Assembly (NCBI RefSeq): GCF_025351295.1
Contig: NZ_JANXWD010000096.1
Location: 1 to 39,513, forward strand
Direction: 5' to 3'
DNA: 39,513 nucleotides
DNA from: Phenylobacterium sp.
GTDB lineage: Bacteria; Pseudomonadota; Alphaproteobacteria; Caulobacterales; Caulobacteraceae
Shown one piece after another: positions 16,290 through 23,494 of this stretch. The position numbers and the translations under genes are program-made. Under the pieces are notes generated by a model, which was not told the origin of the DNA, did not search any database, and saw only the letters and a program-made list of their open reading frames with translations. Numbering within the stretch: the stretch's first letter is position 1; each line of letters opens with the position of its first letter.

Positions 16290-18011
16290 TCATCCGAACA
16301 GTCCGTGCAGCCACCATTTCGGCGGGGCATCCGGGTCGCCGTAGAGGCCGGCGCGGAACAGCCAGAAGCGCATCCCCTCGGCGTTCTCGACCCGGTAGTA
16401 GTCGCGGACGTGGGCGGCGCTGACGGTCTCGATGCCGCGCTTCCACCACTCCTCGCCGATCCGTTCCGGGCCTTCCGCGCGGCGGACGATGTGGGTGCGG
16501 CCGCGCCACTGGAACTGCCGCGGCGGGTCGTCGGGGGTGAGCGCCATCACCGCGTCCAGCGGCTCGGGGCGGCGGAACAGGCGCACGGGGCGCGGCGTCT
16601 CGCGATCCCAGGGGGCGGCCTCGGAGACGGGCGCGCCCAGCGGGGTGTCCCGCCCGACCGCCAGTTCGGGGACATGGCTCTCCACCGGGGCCGCGCGCCA
16701 GACGCGCTCGGGCCCCAGGCGGTTGACGAGGCGGTCGACCAGGGGGGCCAGGCCGTCCTCCATCGAGGGCGCGAGGCCGGCCTCGAGGCGGACCTGACGG
16801 CCGGAGACCGGCTCGACGTCATAGGCGCAGATCGTCACCGACTCGATGCCGAAGCCGGGGTCGATGGTCTCCAGGTGCGGCTGGAACAGCCGTGCGATCC
16901 GCTTGGCGTCGCGGCCGGCCAGCGACAGGCCTATGGTGAGCGGCAGGGTCTGACCGTCCACCCGGTGGAAGGCGATCTCGAAGCGCCGGCCGCCCTGGCC
17001 CTCGGCCAGCATCCGGGCGCAGAGCTTGGCGGTGACGTCCTGGGTCACGCGGGCCATGTCGTCGGGTGTGCTGATCGGCTCGACGAAGGCCAGGCGCGCC
17101 ACCCAGGGCGTGGGCGGGCGGCGGAAGCGCAGCGCCTCGGCGCTGCGGCCCAGGGCCTGGTCCAGGCGCTCCAGGGTGTGGGCCCCGAACCGCCGGCCCA
17201 GCGGGGCGCGGGGGAGGTCGATCAGCTGTTCCAGCCGCCGCAGGCCCAGGCGGGCGATCTGGGCGGCGGCCTCGGGATCGAGGCGCAGGGCCGAGGGCGG
17301 CAGGGGCTTCAGGAGCTCGGCCTGGCCCCCCGGCGGGGCGAGGGTCTCGTCGCGGCCGAAGTGGGCCAGGGCCCAGGCGGCGCCCGGGGTGTCGGCGACG
17401 GCGAGGCGGAAGGCCAGGCCATTGTCCGCCAGGCGGGCGCGGAAGTCGGCCATCAGCTCGGCCTCGCCGCCCCACAGGTGCGAGACGCCCGAGATGTCGA
17501 GGAACAGCCCGTCCGGCGCGTCGGCCGCCACCGCCGGGGAGAAGCGGACGCACCAGTCGGTCAGCGCGGTCAGGGCCAGGGCGTCGGCCTCCGGCTCGGC
17601 TTCGGCGGTGACCAGCTCCGGGACCAGGGCCATGGCGTCGGTGGCCTTCTGCCCGGCGTAGAGACCCAACCGCGCGGCCTCGCGGCTGACCGCGGCCAGC
17701 CGGCGCACCTGGCGCACGGTCTCGACGAGGGCCAAAGGAAAGCCCTCCTCCTCGATGGAGGAGGGTTGGGTGGTGGTGTGGCCTGAGCGATGAGGGGAAG
17801 GGCGCGAGCCGGCGCCGGCGCCCAATCGCGGTTCCGGCTTCACCTCGGCGGCCACACCACCATTCCTGCCCTTCCTCCATCGAGGAGGAAGGGTTGAGCC
17901 CGGCTGGATGCCCGTGGAGGGGGTTCTAGGCGGCTCGGCGTTGATCGGGTTGCGCCGGCGCCAGTTCGCGATCGCCCAGGTCGGCGACCAGGCGCAGAGA
18001 ATGCGCGACAT
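16290..18011 (-). CDS. imuB: Y-family polymerase-like protein ImuB, with in-frame repeat insertion
   Basis: A 573-aa catalytically silent Y-family polymerase homologue that links ImuA and DnaE2 to the beta clamp in SOS mutagenesis. The start MSRILCAWSPTWAIANWRRR is characteristic; homology resumes at PLALVETVRQVRRLAAVS near residue 93. LFLDISGVSHLWGGEAEL lies where active enzymes have catalytic acidic residues. The intervening residues, about 30-91, are low-complexity, Pro/Arg/Gly-rich and unlike the family; their DNA is a palindromic repeat (17743-17893) that keeps the frame. The protein is correspondingly longer than usual. GGGAGG lies 6 bases before ATG 18011. The 5' end overlaps imuA by 86 bp. 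Whether the inserted loop is tolerated is unknown. Confidence 0.92.
   Translation of the reverse strand: MSRILCAWSPTWAIANWRRRNPINAEPPRTPSTGIQPGSTLPPRWRKGRNGGVAAEVKPEPRLGAGAGSRPSPHRSGHTTTQPSSIEEEGFPLALVETVRQVRRLAAVSREAARLGLYAGQKATDAMALVPELVTAEAEPEADALALTALTDWCVRFSPAVAADAPDGLFLDISGVSHLWGGEAELMADFRARLADNGLAFRLAVADTPGAAWALAHFGRDETLAPPGGQAELLKPLPPSALRLDPEAAAQIARLGLRRLEQLIDLPRAPLGRRFGAHTLERLDQALGRSAEALRFRRPPTPWVARLAFVEPISTPDDMARVTQDVTAKLCARMLAEGQGGRRFEIAFHRVDGQTLPLTIGLSLAGRDAKRIARLFQPHLETIDPGFGIESVTICAYDVEPVSGRQVRLEAGLAPSMEDGLAPLVDRLVNRLGPERVWRAAPVESHVPELAVGRDTPLGAPVSEAAPWDRETPRPVRLFRRPEPLDAVMALTPDDPPRQFQWRGRTHIVRRAEGPERIGEEWWKRGIETVSAAHVRDYYRVENAEGMRFWLFRAGLYGDPDAPPKWWLHGLFG
17743..17893. repeat. 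Palindromic repeat inserted inside the imuB reading frame
   Basis: The left arm 17743-17781 starts CCCTCCTCCTCGATGGAGGA and ends GGTGGTGTGG; the right arm 17851-17893 is its imperfect reverse complement (CCACACCACCATT to GAGGAGGAAGGG). Each arm also folds on itself around CTCGATGGAG. The 150-bp element lies wholly inside imuB, encodes about 50 residues in frame, and contains no stop on the imuB strand. Confidence 0.85.
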
Positions 18012-18798
18012 CGTCTGCCTCCCAGCAATAGGCCATCTGGGCCTCGAGAATCCATGCGCCGGTCTGCCCGCCGCGGCAGCGCTCCAGGTCGACGCGATAG
18101 CGCGGCGCGCCCAGGCCGAATTCCCCGCCCGGGGGTTCGGACGGGGCGCAGGCCACGCGCCAGCGGGTGGCGGCGATCGAACCGGCGGCTTCCTTGCGGG
18201 CGGTCCCGCCGAACGGCCGGCGCTTGATCACGAAGCCGGTCGACCCGCGCTTCTCGCACGCCAGTTGCAGCCGCCGCCCGGCGGTCAGGTCCACGGCCTC
18301 GACCTCGCCGAACACCGCCGAAACCCCGACCGTGGCCAGCGCATCCTCCATCACCGACAGCGCCTCGGCCTCGTCGCGGGCGCAGACCTGGATCAGCCGC
18401 GCCGGCGGAAAGCCCAGGCCGGCCAGGCCCGGGGCCCAGAGGTCGTCGCGCCGCAGCACCCAGACCGCCTCGCCCCGCATCGCCAGCGGCGCGGCGGTGA
18501 GCGCGGCGAAAGCGGCCGGGGCGGCGGAGGTCTCGGCCTCCAGCCCGGCCCCGGTGATCTCATGCCAGCGCCCCAGCGGCAGGCCGCCGCCGGGCAGCCG
18601 GCCGTCCAGCCCCTCGTCCCCGAAGGCCAGGACGCCAGCGTCCGCCCGCCCGCCGCTTTCCAGCGCGGCGATCTTCGCCCGCATGGCGGCCAGAGCGCAT
18701 CCTCGATGCGCTCCAGACGACAAACGACGAGCCTGCTTATCCCGGTTGGCGGCGCCAACCGGGGCAGGCTCTAGCCGCATGCCGCGAAAATCGGACAT
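17926..18798 (-). CDS. imuA: RecA-like SOS mutagenesis protein ImuA
   Basis: A 290-aa RecA/SulA-related protein of the mutasome, the first gene of the imuA-imuB-dnaE2 operon. The conserved core begins MRAKIAALESGG (about residue 39) and continues with DEGLDGRLPGGGLPLGRWHEITG, AVWVLRRDDLWAPGL, and the C-terminal RYRVDLERCRGGQTGAWILE block. No functional Walker A is seen, as usual. ATG 18798 is chosen because AAGGAG lies 10 bases upstream and the LexA box lies just before it; a more upstream in-frame start would place the operator inside the gene. Residues about 9-36 are encoded by two perfect hairpins, so the N-terminus also seems altered by a repeat. The end overlaps imuB by 86 bp. Confidence 0.88.
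   Translation of the reverse strand: MSDFRGMRLEPAPVGAANRDKQARRLSSGAHRGCALAAMRAKIAALESGGRADAGVLAFGDEGLDGRLPGGGLPLGRWHEITGAGLEAETSAAPAAFAALTAAPLAMRGEAVWVLRRDDLWAPGLAGLGFPPARLIQVCARDEAEALSVMEDALATVGVSAVFGEVEAVDLTAGRRLQLACEKRGSTGFVIKRRPFGGTARKEAAGSIAATRWRVACAPSEPPGGEFGLGAPRYRVDLERCRGGQTGAWILEAQMAYCWEADDVAHSLRLVADLGDRELAPAQPDQRRAA
18693..18770. repeat. Double hairpin element inside the imuA 5' coding region
   Basis: Two hairpins lie side by side: GAGCGCATC-CTC-GATGCGCTC (18693-18713) and a longer one with outer arms AGCCTGC/GCAGGCT (18730-18736, 18764-18770) and inner arms CCCGGTTGGC/GCCAACCGGG around GGC. They fall within the first 36 codons of imuA, are stop-free in that frame, and encode residues unlike other ImuA proteins. 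Confidence 0.75.
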
Positions 18799-18816
18799 GG
18801 CATCAGGACTCCTTTT

Positions 18817-18831
18817 GTTCCATTTTTGTTC
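18817..18831 (-). promoter_or_regulatory. LexA (SOS) box of the imuA-imuB-dnaE2 operon
   Basis: GTTCcatttttGTTC matches the alphaproteobacterial LexA operator GTTC-N7-GTTC exactly. It lies 19 bp upstream of the imuA ATG at 18798, which places it in the promoter. DNA damage should therefore induce imuA, imuB and dnaE2. It also supports the chosen imuA start. Confidence 0.88.
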
Positions 18832-18861
18832 TAGTCTTCGGAACGGGAGAGTCAACTGCCC

Positions 18862-19077
18862 TCAGGCGATGATGTCGGGGTTCAGGAAGTCCTCGATGCG
18901 GGCGATCTCATCCTTCAGGGCCAGTTTCTTGCGTTTCAGCCGGCCGATGACGATCAGGTCGGGCAAGGGCGCCAGGCTGAGCGCCTGGATCGAGGCGTCG
19001 AGGTCGGCGTGGTCCTGGCGCAGGTCCCACAGCCGGGACTCCAGCGCGTCCTCGGTGAAGGTGGAATAGTCGATCAT
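18862..19077 (-). CDS. DUF465 (YdcH-like) small coiled-coil protein
   Basis: A 71-aa protein with the DUF465 pattern: MIDYSTFTEDALESRLWDLR, then LIVIGRLKRKKLALKDEIAR, where the LKRxKLxLKDEI block is the family hallmark. It is a short helical hairpin or coiled coil; cellular role is unknown. It starts at ATG 19077, 27 bp after the stop of the TIGR02444-like gene and on the same strand, so it is likely the last gene of the ubiX operon. The end lies 31 bp from the LexA box of imuA. A second DUF465 gene lies on the other side of ubiX at 20298. Confidence 0.85.
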   Translation of the reverse strand: MIDYSTFTEDALESRLWDLRQDHADLDASIQALSLAPLPDLIVIGRLKRKKLALKDEIARIEDFLNPDIIA

Positions 19078-19104
19078 CGCGCCCGCCGCCCCAATCCCGG
19101 CGCC

Positions 19105-19548
19105 CTACGCCAGGGCCGCGGCGAGGGCAGCCAGCGCGTTGGGGGGCGGCGGTTTGCCCCAGGCCTTGGCCGCCGCCTCCAGGGCGACCAGGGCGTGCGC
19201 CCCGCCGTGGCCCTCGCTCAGGCCTTCCAGGGTCTCCATCAGCAGACGCTCCGACGCCAGCTCCAGGCGCTTGACGTCCTCGCGCAGCGCCTCGCGCGCG
19301 CCGTCGTCGAACGGCGGCAGGGCCGGCTTCAGGGCACGGCGCACCTCGCGCAGCGGCGTCAGGGCCGTCCGGTCCCAGGCCCGCGCCGCCTCGGCCGCCC
19401 GGGCCAGCAGGGCCGGATCGCTGGCCTCGGCATGGACCGCCCACAGCAGGAACGAGGTGTTCTGGCCGTGCCCGTCCTGCAGCGCCAGGGCCGCCTGCGG
19501 CACGCCCGGCCGCGCATAGGCCTCAAGCACCCATTCCCAGATCGCCAT
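19105..19548 (-). CDS. TIGR02444-like conserved protein
   Basis: A 147-aa protein beginning MAIWEWVLEAYARPGVPQAA with LALQDGHGQNTSFLLWAV. This W-x(4)-YxRPGV...LQDxxGQNxxxLLW pattern is the TIGR02444/DUF2390 family, helical and of unknown function, common in alpha- and gammaproteobacteria. The C-terminal part is Ala/Leu-rich and helical. The ATG at 19548 lies only 3 bases past the ubiX stop, so it is probably translated from the same mRNA. Nothing in the sequence shows an enzyme active site. Confidence 0.85.
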   Translation of the reverse strand: MAIWEWVLEAYARPGVPQAALALQDGHGQNTSFLLWAVHAEASDPALLARAAEAARAWDRTALTPLREVRRALKPALPPFDDGAREALREDVKRLELASERLLMETLEGLSEGHGGAHALVALEAAAKAWGKPPPPNALAALAAALA

Positions 19549-19551
19549 CGG

Positions 19552-20163
19552 CTAGTCCTCGCCCTTCGACGGGTCCCCAAGCGGGCCCACATCCTCACCC
19601 CAGCGCTTCACCGGTGTCCAGGCCAGGCCGAACAGGTCCAGCGCCCGGCCCACCGACTGGTCGACCATCTCCTCCAGGCTGGCCGGTCGCGCATAGAACG
19701 CCGGCAGCGGCGGGGCGATCACCGCGCCCATCTCCGCCAGCCGCACCAGGGTGCGCAGGTGGCCCAGATGCAGCGGGGTCTCACGCACCATCAGCACCAG
19801 GGCCCGGCGCTCCTTCAGCGTCACGTCGGCGGCGCGGGTCAGCAGCGAGGCGGTCACCCCGGTGGCGATCTCGCTCATGGTGCGCACCGAGCAGGGGGCC
19901 ACGATCATGCCCAGGGTCTGGAACGAGCCGGAGGCGATGGAGGCCCCCACGTCGCCGACCTTGTGGGCCACGTCGGCGCGGGCCTGGACGTCGGCCACCG
20001 TCAGCGCGGTCTCCTGGGCCAGGGTCAGGGCCGAGGAGCGGCTCATCACCAGATGGCTCTCGACCCCCAGCTCGCGGCAGGCGTCCAGGGCGCGCAGGCC
20101 GTAGGCGACCCCCGACGCGCCCGAGATGCCCACCACCAGGCGCGGCCGTTCCGTCCTACCCAT
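19552..20163 (-). CDS. ubiX: Flavin prenyltransferase UbiX
   Basis: A 203-aa enzyme that prenylates FMN to make the cofactor of UbiD-type decarboxylases, used in ubiquinone synthesis or aromatic acid decarboxylation. VVGISGASGVAYGLRAL at the N-terminus is the FMN-binding Rossmann-like motif; IVAPCSVRTMSEIATGV and LVLMVRETPLHLGHLRTLVRLAEMGA are the family's central and prenyl-binding blocks. Length is normal. The start ATG 20163 fits homology; the open frame upstream adds 38 residues without similarity. No ubiD gene is in the window. It leads a short minus-strand operon with the TIGR02444-like and DUF465 genes and is divergent from the second DUF465 gene. Confidence 0.93.
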   Translation of the reverse strand: MGRTERPRLVVGISGASGVAYGLRALDACRELGVESHLVMSRSSALTLAQETALTVADVQARADVAHKVGDVGASIASGSFQTLGMIVAPCSVRTMSEIATGVTASLLTRAADVTLKERRALVLMVRETPLHLGHLRTLVRLAEMGAVIAPPLPAFYARPASLEEMVDQSVGRALDLFGLAWTPVKRWGEDVGPLGDPSKGED

Positions 20164-20297
20164 ATCGAAGTGTTCCCAAGCGCCGCGTGCGAGTCGCCCC
20201 GGGTTCCAGCGCGGCCATAGCAAACATATGTGATCTGACAGCCGCGGGAAGCGGGTGTTCACTCGTAACCGGCCCAACAGCGAGGAGACTTCCCGCC

Positions 20298-20471
20298 ATG
20301 GCGTTAGATGCCCGGATCCGCGAACTCGGATCCCGCCACCAGTCCCTGGAACAGGCGATCCAGGACGAAATGCACAGGCCTTCCGCCGACGACATCAAGC
20401 TCAAGGAACTCAAGCGGCAGAAACTCAGGCTGAAGGAAGAGATCGAAACCCTCCGCGGCCACCTGCACTGA
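20298..20471 (+). CDS. DUF465 (YdcH-like) small protein
   Basis: A 57-aa protein starting MALDARIRELGSRHQSLEQA with the LKELKRQKLRLKEEIETLRG block, the DUF465 signature. It is predicted to be a helical hairpin. GAGGAG lies 10 bases before the ATG. It is too short for many gene callers but has ordinary codon use and a stop at 20471. It shares the pattern LKRxKLxLK(D/E)EI with the gene at 18862, so the two are paralogues flanking ubiX on opposite strands. Confidence 0.88.
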   Translation: MALDARIRELGSRHQSLEQAIQDEMHRPSADDIKLKELKRQKLRLKEEIETLRGHLH

Positions 20472-20480
20472 ATTCGGCAG

Positions 20481-20614
20481 CCCTCCTCTTCAGGGGAGGG
20501 TCGACTCGCCGGAGGCGAGCGGGGTGGGGGTCTCACGTTCGAGCGCGGAGCTCGATCCTGATTTCCCCACCCGTCCGAGGCTTCGCCTCGTCCACCCTCC
20601 CCTGAAGAGGAGGG
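20481..20614. repeat. Inverted repeat element between convergent genes
   Basis: Perfect 21-base arms, 20481-20501 (CCCTCCTCTTCAGGGGAGGG plus T) and 20594-20614, are separated by 92 bp. Each arm folds on itself (CCTC-CTCTTCAGG-GGAGG type), and smaller hairpins CTCGCC-GGA-GGCGAG and CGAGGC-TTC-GCCTCG lie inside. It sits exactly between the stops of the DUF465 and trcR genes and may serve as a bidirectional terminator. Confidence 0.85.
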
Positions 20615-20620
20615 ATGATT

Positions 20621-21274
20621 CTAGTCCTCGTCGCCTTCCAGTTCGTCCTCAAGCTCCGGCGCGGCCGCTTCGGCGGCGCCGGTCTCAGACGCCGGGCGCA
20701 GGGTGGCGCCTTCCGGCTCGGCGATGCCGCGGCGGGCGTCATCCTTGGCCTTCTTGTCGGCGGCCTTGCGGACCACCGCGTCCAGCTCCAGCTGGGTCGC
20801 GAGGCCCAGCGTCACCGGGTCTACCGGCTTGATGGCGGCCGAGTTCCAGTGGGTGCGGTTGCGGACCTGGTCGATGGTGGCCTTGGTGGTGCCCAGCAGG
20901 CGGGCCAGCTGGCTGTCGGCGACCTCCGGGTGGTTGCGCAGGAACCAGGCGATGGCGTCCGGCCGGTCCTGGCGGCGCGACACCGGGGTATAGCGCGGGC
21001 CCTTCTTGATCGGCTTCAGCAGCTCGGCGTGGCGGCTCTTCTGGGCCTTCATCCGGTAGCTGGCGCTCTTCTCGGCGGCGTCCAGCTCCTCGCGGTTCAG
21101 CTGGCCGTTGGCGATCGGGTCGGCGCCGCGGATGTCACGCGCCACTTCGCCGTCGGCGATGCCCTTCACCTCGAGGGGATGCAGCTCGCAGAAGTCAGCG
21201 ATCTGGTCGAAGGTGAGCGAGGTATTGTCCACCAGCCAGACGGCGGTCGCCTTGGGCATCAGGATGTTGGTCAT
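20621..21274 (-). CDS. trcR: Cell-cycle transcriptional regulator TrcR-like (DUF1013)
   Basis: A 217-aa protein of DUF1013, a family restricted mainly to alphaproteobacteria and named TrcR in cell-cycle work on them. MTNILMPKATAVWLVDNTSL then TFDQIADFCELHPLEVKGIADGEVA is the conserved N-terminus. A probable helix-turn-helix lies near DSQLARLLGTTKATIDQVRN (about residues 118-137), followed by THWNS. The end is acidic (ELEDELEGDED). The start ATG 21274 is chosen over a TTG 15 bases upstream by comparison with the family start. The ribosome site is weak. Presumed cytosolic DNA- or RNA-polymerase-binding regulator; its targets cannot be read from this window. Confidence 0.87.
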   Translation of the reverse strand: MTNILMPKATAVWLVDNTSLTFDQIADFCELHPLEVKGIADGEVARDIRGADPIANGQLNREELDAAEKSASYRMKAQKSRHAELLKPIKKGPRYTPVSRRQDRPDAIAWFLRNHPEVADSQLARLLGTTKATIDQVRNRTHWNSAAIKPVDPVTLGLATQLELDAVVRKAADKKAKDDARRGIAEPEGATLRPASETGAAEAAAPELEDELEGDED

Positions 21275-21306
21275 GGCGGTCTCGGGCAAACTCTGGAAAC
21301 GAAGGC

Positions 21307-21326
21307 GCCCGGCCTTTCGGCCGGGC
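21307..21326 (-). terminator. Terminator after the RTX protease gene
   Basis: GCCCGGCC-TTTC-GGCCGGGC is a perfect 8-bp stem. Read on the minus strand, it lies about 50 bp past the protease stop and is followed by GCCTTCGTTTCC, a weak U-rich tract. Its other flank is the trcR upstream region. Confidence 0.65.
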
Positions 21327-21375
21327 GGTGAGGGTCTTCGTATAGGCCGGATCGGCGGGCCTGAAAACGATCTTG

Positions 21376-23124
21376 TTAGAACCCGAAGATCCAGTCGTTC
21401 GGCAGGGTGCTCATCTGCACCCCCACCAGGATCACCTGGTCGCCGGGGCCGAGGGTCACCACCGTGTCGGCGCCCACCTGGGCCACGGTGAAGGTGTTGC
21501 CGGGGTCCAGCTGGACCCGGTCGCCCTCGGCGACATTGAAGTCCAGGACGCGGTCGATGCCCGAGCCGGTGAAGCTGTGGAAACGGTCGGCGCCCGCGCC
21601 GCCCATCATGGTGTCGTTCCCGAGGTCGCCGGAGATGAAATCGTCGCCGGCCCCCCCCGACACCGAATCGTCGCCCTGGCCGCCGCGCACGATGTCGTTC
21701 CCGTCGCCGCCGTCGCAGGTGTCATTGCCCAGGTTGCCGTAGACCAGGTCCGCGCCGGCGTCGCCGGACAGGCTGTCGCTGTCCTTGCCGCCAACCACAT
21801 AGTCGTCGCCGGCGCCGCCTGACTCGGTGTCATTGCCGGCGTTACCCTGGATGTCGTCGAACGCCGCGCCGCCGATGATGGAATCGTTGCCGTCCTCGCC
21901 GCGCAGGTAGCTCGTGCCCGAGCCGCCATCGATGGTGTCGTTGCCGGCTCCGGCGAAGACGGTGTCGTTTCCCGTGTTGCCGGTCAGCACATTGTCCAGC
22001 GCGTTGCCGTACAGGCTGTCGGAGCCAAAACCGCCGATGGCGTTCTCGATCTTGGCGCCCTCGGCGATGGCCACGTTGCCGGTCAGGCCGCCGACATTGG
22101 AGAAGTTGCCCTCGCGCAGGTCGATCAGGGCGTTCTGCGAGTAGCCCGAGAAGTCCAGGGTGTCGTGGCCGCCGGCGTCCCACACGGCGAAGATCGCCTT
22201 CTGCGAGCTGTTGGCGATCGAGTACCAGTCGCGGCCGGTGTTGGAGTTGAAGCCGTAGACGGTGTCGTCGGTCCGCGTGCTCATGTTGGGGCCGTATTCG
22301 TACTGGGCGGCGCGGATGTCATCGAGCTGCGGCGTGGCGGCGTATTTGCCGCCGTAGCTGGCCCCGGTGTTGGTCTCCGGGAAGTAGCTCATCACCGTGT
22401 ACTGGCGGGAATCCTCATAGTACTCGGCGTTGTCGGCATAGGTGATCGTGCCGGTGGCCGAGGCGTTGTAGTCGCCCGGATGGGCCAGGCCGATGGCGTG
22501 GCCAGTCTCGTGGATCAGCACCTGCGCGCCGTAGTTGCCGGGGGCCGGGAAGGCGTTGCTGCCGGCGGTGATATTGACCCAGACGTCGCCGGCCGAGCTG
22601 AACGACGCCGTGCTGCCGGGATAGTTGGCGAAGGCGGCCGAGCCGCTCTCGCCGGTGGAATAGTTGCCGTACAGGATGGTGGCGTCGTCGGTGTAGGCGG
22701 CGTCGCCGTCGGTTCCGCTGCCCACCCGCACGAAACGGATGTTGGCGACGTCGGACCAGGCCACCAGGGCCTGCTCGGCCTGGGCGATCTGGGCGCTGTT
22801 GAACTGCTGGAAGCCGGCGGTGTCGCTGGGCATCCGGCTGGGCTCGGTGGCGCGGAAGCCGTAGGTGACGGTGAACGGCTGGCCGGCGATCCCGCCCCAG
22901 CCGGCGTCCGGCGCCATGGTGTCGGCATTGAACCCGGTGAGCTGCAGGCCCGCCCGGTCGATGGTGAAGCTTTCCTTGCCGTTGATGCTGCCGCCCGAGC
23001 GTTCGTCGGCGTTCAGGTAGGCGAGGCCGACACCGTTATCGATGACGGTGGTCGCCTCCGCATGGCCCCGCAGGTCGGGCGCTGCATCGTCGGTGGAGCG
23101 CGGGCTTGGGTCGAGGGGCATCAT
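21376..23124 (-). CDS. Serralysin-type RTX metalloprotease (M10)
   Basis: A 582-aa secreted zinc protease. The catalytic motif HETGHAIGLAHPGDY at about 205-219 supplies the three zinc histidines, and SYF in QYTVMSYFPE (about 241-250) is the Met-turn. About residues 360-515 hold glycine-rich calcium-binding RTX repeats (GNTGNDTVFAGAGNDTIDGG, GGAGDDY and similar), many starting GGxGND. The C-terminus ends NDWIFGF, an uncleaved type I secretion signal. There is no N-terminal signal peptide; residues 1-40 may be a propeptide. The frame has two adjacent ATGs (23124, 23121) with only a weak GAG upstream. No type I transporter or protease inhibitor gene is adjacent. A serralysin C-terminal domain lies before the last 80 residues. 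Confidence 0.92.
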   Translation of the reverse strand: MMPLDPSPRSTDDAAPDLRGHAEATTVIDNGVGLAYLNADERSGGSINGKESFTIDRAGLQLTGFNADTMAPDAGWGGIAGQPFTVTYGFRATEPSRMPSDTAGFQQFNSAQIAQAEQALVAWSDVANIRFVRVGSGTDGDAAYTDDATILYGNYSTGESGSAAFANYPGSTASFSSAGDVWVNITAGSNAFPAPGNYGAQVLIHETGHAIGLAHPGDYNASATGTITYADNAEYYEDSRQYTVMSYFPETNTGASYGGKYAATPQLDDIRAAQYEYGPNMSTRTDDTVYGFNSNTGRDWYSIANSSQKAIFAVWDAGGHDTLDFSGYSQNALIDLREGNFSNVGGLTGNVAIAEGAKIENAIGGFGSDSLYGNALDNVLTGNTGNDTVFAGAGNDTIDGGSGTSYLRGEDGNDSIIGGAAFDDIQGNAGNDTESGGAGDDYVVGGKDSDSLSGDAGADLVYGNLGNDTCDGGDGNDIVRGGQGDDSVSGGAGDDFISGDLGNDTMMGGAGADRFHSFTGSGIDRVLDFNVAEGDRVQLDPGNTFTVAQVGADTVVTLGPGDQVILVGVQMSTLPNDWIFGF

Positions 23125-23494
23125 GGCACTCTACGAACACCCATCCCCTTCAAATCGTTAAGGGAACAGATGATTTCCCGCAAGGCGGGCCGATGTGGCG
23201 TTTACGCGCACTGATCAATGTACGGCCCTTTGGCCCGTCCGGGTGCGTCGAAGGTTGGCGCCCTTTGCGTCGAACGCCTAGTCGCGCCTGCGGGAGGGGC
23301 GCCGGGCCGCCCTCAATACCGCTCATCCCGGCGAAGGCCGGGACCCAGATGGCATGGCTCAGATGTGGGCTGCAATATCGCCGAGCCCATCCAACCCGCG
23401 TCCCAGCTATCGGATCTGGCTCCCGGCCTTCGCCGGGACTAACGGTGTTGGTTAGCTATAGCATTGAAATTTCGAAGGTCTAATTGAGCCTGGA
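23125..23494. other. 370-bp gap with a degenerate REP-like pair
   Basis: No gene is supported here. 23322-23350 begins CTCATCCCGGCGAAGGCCGG and matches the copies around 7442; 23414-23441 is a decayed inverted partner (ATCTGGCTCCCGGCCTTCGC). The stretch next to the protease start holds its presumed promoter, but I can place no boxes. A rightward frame across the region has codon use unlike real genes and is rejected. Confidence 0.6.

Noticed and set aside
23124..23147. A seven-codon leader frame overlapping the start of the RTX protease gene
   Set aside because: A GGGG lies right against the ATG, with no proper spacing; there is no sign that it is translated.
23106..23483. A 125-codon frame in the gap before ribB
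   Set aside because: It crosses the REP-like pair, contains no domain, and has no ribosome site.
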